This document shows, one piece after another, positions 55,557 to 64,000 of a DNA stretch of 64,000 bases (its first letter is position 1; each line of letters starts with the position of its first letter). Under the pieces are notes generated by a model. It searched no databases. It saw only the letters and a program-made list of their open reading frames with translations, and had not been told where the DNA came from. Made by a program: the position numbers and the translations under genes. This DNA is from Hermatobates lingyangjiaoensis (Eukaryota; Arthropoda; Insecta; Hemiptera; Hermatobatidae): assembly GCA_026182355.1 (NCBI GenBank), contig JAPFBL010000009.1:1116001-1180000 (forward strand), given 5' to 3'.

Positions 55557-58500
55557 TCAAGTGTCGGAGACTGAGCGCTTCGCGGAGTCTGTCCGATGAA
55601 GCTGGTGGTCGGGAGTAGCCTTGAGAATGTCTGGTTGTGCGGCTGATCGAGGCAGGGTGCCGGCCTGCGGCGTGCCACCCCTTCCCAGGGCCGCGTTCAT
55701 GTAGTCTGCGATCAGCAGCGTCAAGTCAAGAATCTGCAACCCACAAACAAGACATCCTTAAGCAAATCTCCTTGTCCATTTAAATGAAGCTTTTTTTAAA
55801 AATTACTTTAATCTATAAAATGATAGAAAATGAATACAATAGGTCATAAGACTTATAAGTATCATATACAAGTAAATAGGGCTGTAAGTAATAATTATTA
55901 ATATATAATTTGAAAACTTAAAGAAAAGCAAATGAAAAACAGATACTAGGACTCACATTCAATAGTTCGACTCTTTTACGGTCGTTCCACGAAAGGAAGT
56001 TTAGTGGCGAGAAGACGAAAGCCAACCTTTTACAAATTTATATTAATATATGCTGTAGGCCTCGAGGGCAAACAACAAGCAGGTCAGAGTTAACAGCGGA
56101 AAATAACTGAATGGCTAAATAAAAGTGATTCAATAGCAGTCTTATTGTCTCCATGAAGCAAAATTATTAATCGGAGACGACAAATCTAGAAGAAACTTAA
56201 TATTCGCGATCAAATTGCATCAAGAACAATAATAGTAGAGTGGTTATAACAGTGTTCATAAATGGATATAGTAAAGTAATTTTATTAAAAACAGATTATG
56301 GTTTTTGTCAAAAGGAACTATATCTAAAAGAGCAGCCATAATATAAAAGTTACAGTAAAGCAATTTCGTAAAGAAAAAATATATACAAGGAACTTTATTG
56401 AAAATGGAGTATTAGAAGTAAGTCAGGAATAGTTATAGAAAAACAACAGTCAGAATGGGAGTTTGATCTTTTCTTGGCACCTCACAAGTGATACCATCCA
56501 TTCATTCTGGCTGAGATATGCCTCTAATAATACATGTGTGGCCCCGCATTCGATATAAACAATTTATTATAGTTTGACATTTGCCTGCTTGTCCTTGACA
56601 TTGTCCTTGATTGAGGACTCATATATGAAAAATTAAATTTGTGGAAACAGGAATGTTATTTACTTATCACATATAAGTAAATTATATCTTATTTATATAT
56701 ATAAACTTATAATTTCATATCATTTTCATATTATTTTCATTTTTCATATTATCATATTATTTCAACAAATATAACTTAATATTATTTCATCAAATATTAG
56801 TTGTATTAAATTAAATTCTCTTTAAAATATGAAATTACTTTTGCTCATTTTAATAAACAATTGAAATATTAGAAATTAGGGCCTACTATAAGAGGATCTA
56901 TTTGACAACATAAACAGAAGTTTATTAATGGTGCTACAAAGTGCTTGGACACGACTAAAATTAGGAAGTATAACGGATACGGCATGAATAACCATCTACA
57001 GTGCTGAATTCAATCCTAAGGGTAATTATTTTATAAAGCAACAAGCAACTTAGAAATTATCAAAAGTGATCTACCCAAAAACAAGTTTAAACGGTTCATC
57101 TTACAGCTTACTATTGCCGTAGTTACATATATGTTGAAAGGTCAACATATTACAATTCAATATTAAGTAATTAAAACAGACAGTAAACTAAAATCAGACA
57201 GTTCCACTTATAAGTAGTTCTATTATTACTTACGTATTTCTTTAGATATTATTAATGATACTATTAGTTGCAAACAGCAACTCTGTTTACCAGCCTAGTA
57301 AAAAGAACTTCTCTTCTTCTCTTCTCCTGATGACGACAAAGTCGAAATATTGAAGTGAATGTGTTGTTTCTACGTGTTCTTTCCTTGTAATCGTTTAATA
57401 TATTGCCTATGTTTTAATATAATTTACATATTATTATTAATAAGAAAAACAAATTGGCACTCTTAAAAGTAATGTCAAAACTAGAAAAGGAGGACATACT
57501 TTTAGTGGTAGGTCACATTTTGATTGAAACAAATTCTCTTAATGAGAAAAATAATACTTGGGTGACAATTAGGTATTTTTACATTTTTCAGCTGGTTTTT
57601 TTTTTGTAGGAAAACATTTTTTTTCCGTTATGTTACCGGATAGATGAATTCTGACAGAACTAGTCACTACTTATAGTAATTGTAATAAGAGTTACCTTAG
57701 GTTTGCTGAGGGCGAAAAGAAGTTTATGAGATCCAAGTCCTTGATCAGAGTTGACAACAAGCATGAAGTCATCCTGACAGCCTCCGAAGGTGAGGACACT
57801 TGTGTATGGGTAGCTGGCCAGAGGCTGCATGGAGCCGAGCTCCAGTAGTGTGATGCTGTCTTCGCTCACACTCACCCACACCATGCCCCATTCGCTGCCT
57901 TTCAACTGCGCACACAACTACCACTTAGCCGCATCGAAATCATGCAAACCAAGCCAATTACTCATAAATATTAATAAATCAATCATTATTTATAACATGT
58001 ATTTATTTCATAACAAACAGTTTTAATTTGGGAAATAACAATTTTACTTACAATTTCTTTTCATTGTAGGATAAAAGAGTTAATGAAATACTCTGCACTT
58101 ATACAAGTTTAATAATCTAAACAACGCATTTCGAACACTAGTTGTTATTATTAAACTAGTATATGTGAATACTATTTCACTACCTTTTTTACTCTACAAT
58201 GAGTTACTGATTGAACTACCTTAGAATTGTCTTCACGAAGTCTTTTCTCTCTCTTCCTTCCTAAACCCATTAGTAGTCTGTTTACAAGTTCAATTTAGTA
58301 ACAAGTATTTAGTAACATATAGATGGCTAAAAGTTGGAATCTTCCAAGCTTTCTTTCACAATAATTAATGTCATTAAATCATGATGAAATTAATATCTTT
58401 GATATTACTATTAAGTATATCTTCTTAATTTACATATACTTTACACTTTACCATTCGATACGTGTTCATGAAAAACTAGTAATAAGGTATCATAAACAAA

Positions 58501-61500
58501 AATTAAAAACTTCATTCATCCTTGACAATCAAATTACAGAGAAATCACACGATGTAACTATTAGTAAAATATTAAATGTTACCTAGTTTAACTAAGTTAA
58601 GTATCTGAGCAGTATATATTAATTTTAATAAAGTTTACTAGAATTACACAAGGAATAAATGCCAACTATTTAGACAAGTATATTCTGACTTTCTAAACAC
58701 GTTTGATTGTTTGATAGCATTGGTAGTGTCAATTATGAATGATTACTAACCCTTGCTTGGAAGAGAGCAGATCCAAAGTAAGGCCATTTCCTAGTGCAGG
58801 TCAAGTATATACGGACACAGTCAACAATACTTCTTCCTGATAACGAACTCCATTTCTCCTGGAGACCACTTTGAAGCTCTCTATAAAAATAGGGATAATT
58901 AAAATACGAGTAGGTATTAATATTTTGGAAAAAAATAAGAATACTAATCATCTATAATTTATTGACATGAAAGAGTAATTTGTTAGCATGTCGAAAAGGT
59001 AGAATTTGTGATGTTCTTATCAAAGATCATTAAGAGTGATGCTAAATGACCCTGAAAACTGCAATTGAATTTTATCTCCTTGTATTATTTGCCTTATGTG
59101 CATAATTTTATTCGCCAATGCTACATAATAAAAAGGAAGGAAGGTGTCTGGAATAATGTTAAGCCCTGTATGCTGCAGGTTAATTTGGGTAAAAAATCTT
59201 TTTAGATCACCTGGGTTTGGGCCAATATTACTGTTGTTTGTGTTTGGGCCAATATTAATGTTCATCAAATTCATGTCAAAGTTCGAGTGAAAACAATGTT
59301 TGTCATATTTAATTTAATATGAAAATAAAAAAATTTCAGTGGTATACTTTTTTTCTAACGTTAGCTCTGTTAAATCATAAGTGGCTCGCAGATCAATACA
59401 ATCAAGAGTCGAAAAATAAAATTACCACCACCCTTTTAACAGTTATAACAGGAAAATGACAGTTTTTAGGAAATTAACAGTTATTTTCCTTCATGAAATT
59501 AACAAAAACTTCTCAGAGACCTCGGTTGACTGATCATCACTTGTCATATCTTATAAAATTTGGAACTCCACAGAAATTTGAGCCAAACATACCAAAGATT
59601 GTCAAAAACAGGATGTGTCAGACCTTGTGACAAAACATGAAAAGTGTTTGAATGCTGGGTAATAAATGTCCATTTTGAATTATTACGAGTATTATTTATG
59701 CACAATACATTTGTTGCTTTGCATTCAAATACATGGGAGCCATGTATGTTGCCTTCTAAATTCTCGTTATATTGAAATAAGAACAGATTTATATCTCATG
59801 CTAATTTCCTTTGTTACGAGTATATACTTTTGTTGTGCTACATGCACTTTTCGTCTTACATGAATAAGATTTTTAAATGTTATTCGGCAGTTACTATTTG
59901 GTATTTACTATGTTGTCAAAATAATACAGAATCCCAGGTACAATTTTTTTATGGAAAAAAATTGCGCTTCAAACGCGCACTGTTTTTCTTCAGGTTATAT
60001 TCTCAATATGAACAAATCAAAGAGCAATTAGAAATAAGATTTTAATTTTGTTTTTAATTTATATGTGACTTGAAGAAGAAAATTACATGTTAGAAACACG
60101 TTGTTTGTATAAAAAATCGTGGATACTTAGTAGTATTTTCACAATCACTGAAGGGCACATATTTTAAAATTACAATTTAATATTTAACTAATATAATAGT
60201 ATATTAATATATAATTGAAGGATGAGGAAATATAAATCAGTATAGTTTTAATATTTTCTTTATATAAAAAAATATGCTGACAAAGTGGAGAAGTAAATGT
60301 TTTAAGTATGTAGTTAGCTAATGAGGAAGGACACCGCAAAGAGTATTAAATAATTTTTATACGAGCACTTTTAAAATAACTTTTCTCCATTATGACTAAA
60401 TAACAAAAAATTGTAGGAAGAACAAATAATATAAATATTATATAAAACAATATTATATATATATATACATAAATATAAACAATCTATATATACAGAAATG
60501 AATGTGTGTCAGTCTATTTGTACTCGATAGATTCAAAAACCATACATCCAATCGCCGTCAAAATTTGGAAAATTGTTGGGTATATCCCCGGGAAGGTTTA
60601 TGTAATTTTTTTTAAAATCAGTGGTTCAGGTGCTACCGAACAAATATCCCAAAAATATCATAATAGATAAGGTTTGCTCTATAACCTGTTTGTTTACATT
60701 TTGACTTTAATTGGTAATGGCGGCCGGAGGTAGGTTATTCCTTATGAATAACCAACTTTTAATATTTCCACATGCTTTGTTCAATTGGAAACAACCAGGT
60801 ACCAGAAATTTTATTATTGTTTTCAGATTGATATTAAAGAGAATTATTATAATTTTATATGGGTTCCTTATTAACTTTAACAAAGTTTTAGTTATTAGCA
60901 ATAGTTTACCATTAACTTTTCTTATCTAGTTGGTTTAACTTGAATTAAAGAAAGTCATGCGTTAAATAATAACTTATTAACATTAAGTATGCATGATAGT
61001 ATTACGAATACTAATTATAGTATTTGAACCATAATTCAAATCTTTTAGCTAAAGTATTGTTGAAGTTTAATGTATTTAAGGTTTGCTTATTTATTTCTGA
61101 TTGATTATTCGTTTGTTTAAAATATGTACTTATTACTAAATTATTAGTAATTAGTATCCGGCCCTACTACATTACATATAAGCAAAAAGATAAGTTATTA
61201 TATGTTGATGATATCTAACTAGAAGATGTTTATGATCAGATCTATGTCTAAATCAGTAAAACTTATGAGGTAATATATACAGCATAAAAAATTAATGAAG
61301 AAATATTCAAATCAAAATGTACATATATAAAACTTAATCATTATACGCATTTGTGTGTACAAACACAATTCTTAACATAATAACTCTTAACATAAAAAAT
61401 GTAGGTACAATTTAACATTTACCACTCAATTGACACTTTTCACACAATGCTTCTTCATAAATTTGATGAGTATTTCATCAAAATTTCTTATTCAAACCTT

Positions 61501-62894
61501 CTAGAGACAATTTTGTTTACTGATATAATTTTAATTAAACATTTTAAAACTGTGTGATGTCTTCAAATTGAAATTAGTAAATGAAATGTAAAGTGATATG
61601 GTTTAGCCTCTTCAACTAACTGGCTCCTAATAGAAACGATTTATGGGTTTAAAATTCGTGTCATTATAATTAACAGATAAGACATATCTGTTTAAATATA
61701 AGACACATCACATTTAAAGAGCTAAGACTTCTTTCAACATTTCTTGATGTATTGTTCGGCAAAAAATATTCTTATTATTATTTGATTAATCTAATCTATC
61801 AACTACCAATTGTATTAGACTAGGAGTGTCAAACATACGGTCTGAGAGTTCGGTACGGCCCTGAGGATAAATCTGCATTATTATAAAAAAAAAGAATCAG
61901 TTTATTGCAATTTTCTTTAAAACCTCTGGTTCTTATATTGTCCACTAGGGACCTAGATTTTGACCACCAGCTGAACTGCAAAGTCAAGTCGTTTTTGATA
62001 TTTTCTGTTATTATGATGTGATATTTTCTGTTACCATGGATGAGAGTATGGATATTCATTTGTTCAAACTGCTTTCCAGATATTGAAAAAAAAAAAACAG
62101 TTTTTAAGTTCCCCAAAGCTGTTACATAACAGCTTAAATTACTTAAATATAATGCAACAATATTACTAAGACTTGTTCAGTTTTATGCAAAGCGTACTTA
62201 CATAAATGTTAAACTGAAAAAAGTTATTAAAATTGCGCATATTTTTTAAGTTATTAAGCTCTTCATAATGCATTTGGTAAAAGGAAAATTAATTTAATAA
62301 AGATTTTTATAATTTACTTATTATTCTTTGCACTCATTTTTAGCATTAGTGACAAACACAAAGAAAAATGTAACTTATTGATAGTTCCATGTAATTTTGC
62401 AATGTGTGTACTGGTCCGGCCCGCTTGAGATCAAATGAAGCTGTATGTGGCCCAGAGACCAAAATGAGTTTGACATTAGACAATGTGTGCAATTTATAAT
62501 CAGTGTGAGATTATATATATTTTTTGCGTAATCTATAATTTAAATTCTGTATTAATTTCGTTTATCTAAAAAAAGTTAAGTGTAACGGTACTATAGAAAA
62601 TTTGAATTGTTTTCGTTATATGTAATTTATTAATAGAGTTGTAATTAAATTGTTTCCCGGGTAAAGCCGGGTAGATCAGTCAGTATTATATAAAAGTTCT
62701 GTTTTATCTAATTTAAATTAAAAAAAAATATAGTTAATTTAGTACTGCAAGAATACTTACTTGAGGGCATCAGAGGGCAAGCCATCTCTGTATCTGTAGG
62801 GGTAGAATCGATCTAATGCCTGGAGAGCGTGCAGGTCCCGCATGGTGCCGCCACTGCCTCTCGCTCTGTCCACCTGGTACTCGCCAAAGTCAAT
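55557..62894 (-). CDS. Unconventional myosin (myosin XV-like), FERM tail
   Basis: Actin motor acting in filopodia or stereocilia; fly relative Myo10A (sisyphus), human MYO15A. Last four exons, right to left: 62894-62761, 58880-58751, 57905-57696, 55733-55557. They join in phase to 216 residues ending at TGA 55557-55559. Exon 1: IDFGEYQVDRARG...LQALDRFYPYRYRDGLPSD, FERM F2 lobe. Exon 2: LQEKWSSLSGRSIVDCVRIY then ARKWPYFGSALFQAR, the F2-F3 junction typical of MyTH4-FERM myosins. Exon 3: WVSVSEDSITLLELG, LTFGGCQDDFMLVV and KLLFALSKPK, F3 lobe. Exon 4: ILDLTLLIADYMNAALG then a tail rich in Pro, Ser and Arg. The motor, IQ and MyTH4 parts lie off the right edge. Assignment to class XV over VII or X rests on the FGGCQDDF and LIADYMN text; the MyTH4-FERM type itself is secure. 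Confidence 0.85.
55960..56035 (-). repeat. Decayed hammerhead relic
   Basis: The minus strand reads CGTGGAACGACCGTAAAAGA then GTCGAACTATTGAA, a recognisable remnant of the CTGAGGA-CGACCGT...GGTC-GAAATATTGAA family at 42515. Core and stem II are broken. It lies in the last myosin intron. Confidence 0.4.
57316..57355 (+). ncRNA. Hammerhead-like motif, ATAT family
   Basis: CTGATGA (57327-57333), extra C, stem II GAC-AAA-GTC, GAAA (57344-57347), palindrome ATAT, T at 57351. Stem I is short and imperfect. The downstream text GTTTCTACGTGTTCTTTCCT resembles the 19981 copy. It lies in a myosin intron. Confidence 0.55.
59210..59265. repeat. Short tandem duplication
   Basis: GTTTGGGCCAATATTA occurs twice about 27 bases apart. 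It lies inside an 84-codon minus-strand frame (59020-59274) that reads NINIGPNTNNSNIGPNPGDL and has no recognised family; I do not call it a gene. It is in the myosin intron 58881-62760. Confidence 0.4.
60484..62685. mobile_element. Possible Helitron-like element with nested insertion
   Basis: The left part, TCTATATATACAGAAATGAA, TGTGTGTCAG and CCAATCGCCGTCAAAATTTG, and the right part, CCCGGGTAAAGCCGGG (62656-62671) followed by TAGATCAGTCAGTA, resemble the two ends of arthropod Helitron-like repeats: a GC hairpin about ten bases before the 3' end. The CTRR end and A/T target are not clear. The hAT-like repeat at 61820 would be nested. It is in a myosin intron. Confidence 0.3.
61820..62480. 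mobile_element. hAT-like repeat with GTGTCAAAC ends
   Basis: The left end GACTAGGAGTGTCAAACATA and the right end AAAATGAGTTTGACATTAGAC are imperfect inverted repeats of the CAGGGGTGTCAAAC type. The inner text GGTACGGCCCTGAGG and CAAGCGGGCCGGACCAGT fits hAT-type repeats of animals. A 95-codon frame at 61829-62116 is not a recognisable transposase. Confidence 0.4.
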
Positions 62895-62899
62895 CTGCA

Positions 62900-64000
62900 A
62901 CAGCATATTACACTTGCTCATCCAGAGGCAAAACAAACATTTCATATTGACTTCTATAGGCTTTCAATTTTTAATACATGTTAATCCATCGCACTAAATA
63001 TATTGGTAAAAACAAATTTCCTTTTATAAAAATATATATTTTTTTCTGTTGACCACTATTGTATAAGTCCTATTATTAAATAACAATCAAAGAATCAATT
63101 TTTATTTAGTCAAGTAAATTATAGTCACCATAAAAAAAAAAATGAATTTTGAGTTTACGTTGTATTCGGGTCCATATGGCCTATTTTTAATATTTACGTT
63201 CGATATCTCGGTGTGTGGATGGATGTGTATACACATTTATGTTAACAGTCTACAGGTTACATCTACATTTAGTCTACAGGTTTGGCAAAAATTAAAGAAA
63301 TTAGAGGATTAACAGTCTCTGGTTACAGAAGAACAACTGTAGAGTTTTTGAGCATTATTAAAGCTTCATGGGAAAGATACTGATGTAATTATAGAAACTA
63401 TCTTTTTTGTCAATGAATAATAGTGAACAGTTGGCATTTCATATTTGATATATTCACGATTATACTATGTTATGATAAAGTTTTTTTTCATTTTTGCCTC
63501 ATAAGAAGAAAGACTGAACAGTAACACTGTAACTATTGAAATAGAAAAATAACCATCTGTGTTCACTAGACATTTGGGACATCCTAAACACCAAAACGGA
63601 CAGCATAGTTCAATATAAACTGATATACAAATCAATTACAAAAATACTTATAATTTCTTGTTTTAGATTAGAACCGTCATCAGGGAAGGGTTGAGTACTG
63701 AACACGACTCGAAAATTAGGAACTGTAAGAGTGTTTTTTTATTTGTACGCATCAGTTCAAACTGAATTTCAATATTTAAAAAATATAAACAATACTGATA
63801 TTATTTATGATTTTGAACTACTTACGGAACAACACACTATTTAAAAAAATTAGGCATTACTTTTCTTTCACTGTTTGTTAAACACAGTGAAGGAGGAGGA
63901 CTACAGCAACCACTTACGATGTAAGGCAGATTTGTATATAATATAGTGTTTACTAACTCTGTGGCACCAACAATATGCATGAAAAGATAACAGTTCGAGG
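62900..64000. other. Myosin intron with hammerhead relics
   Basis: No further myosin exon was recognised up to the window edge. At 63665-63735 an inverted ACCGTCATCAGGG and a plus-strand CGACTCGAAAATTAGGAACT are fragments of the AATT hammerhead family, too broken to fold. Confidence 0.4.

Noticed and set aside
55457..55678. Pro-rich open frame overlapping the last myosin exon
   Set aside because: It is another frame of the exon 55557-55733; the phase that joins to exon 57696-57905 is different.

Overview
The window is AT-rich nuclear DNA from an animal, most likely an insect. The evidence is spliced genes with GT-AG introns of up to several kb, a eukaryotic tRNA-Phe, arthropod-type retroelements, and protein exons that resemble insect or metazoan families. 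The species cannot be read from the sequence. Nothing bacterial or viral was recognised.

Four multi-exon protein genes were reconstructed exon by exon, with splice phases that agree. (1) Plus strand, 1605-14969: the 3' nine exons of a kinesin-6 gene (pavarotti/KIF23/MKLP1), starting at the end of the motor domain; the motor itself lies off the left edge. (2) Minus strand, 24344-19068: a complete six-exon VTA1/LIP5 gene (ESCRT-III/Vps4 cofactor), convergent with the kinesin gene. (3) Minus strand, 47852-33763: a complete seven-exon, membrane-anchored histidine acid phosphatase. (4) Minus strand, 62894-55557: the last four exons of an unconventional myosin with a FERM tail, most like myosin XV; the rest lies off the right edge. 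Smaller items are an intact tRNA-Phe(GAA) at 27182-27254, an orphan terminal exon at 30655-30863, and a possible two-exon plus-strand gene or pogo-like transposase exon nested in a VTA1 intron (21052-21846). Two cellular exons have stray copies: the terminal exon of the kinesin gene, 1.77 kb upstream in its own intron, and VTA1 exon 3, inverted beyond the 5' end of VTA1.

The rest is introns and intergenic DNA filled with transposable elements. The outstanding feature is more than two dozen short motifs with the layout of type I hammerhead ribozymes: CTGANGA, then stem II, then GAAA, then a short palindromic stem III beginning at the last A, then a UH cleavage position, closed by stem I. They fall in at least six sequence families, on both strands. 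Many sit as head-to-head pairs in long fold-back palindromes next to (TA)n tracts. Two pairs flank remnants of Penelope-like retroelements that still encode GIY-YIG endonuclease segments (38690-39855 and about 52035-53125), and a third reverse-transcriptase remnant lies at 48850-49150. The swarm is therefore best read as intact and decayed terminal repeats of several Penelope-like families. Other repeats are a tRNA-derived SINE family with at least five copies, hAT-like MITEs, a LINE endonuclease fragment and long TA microsatellites.
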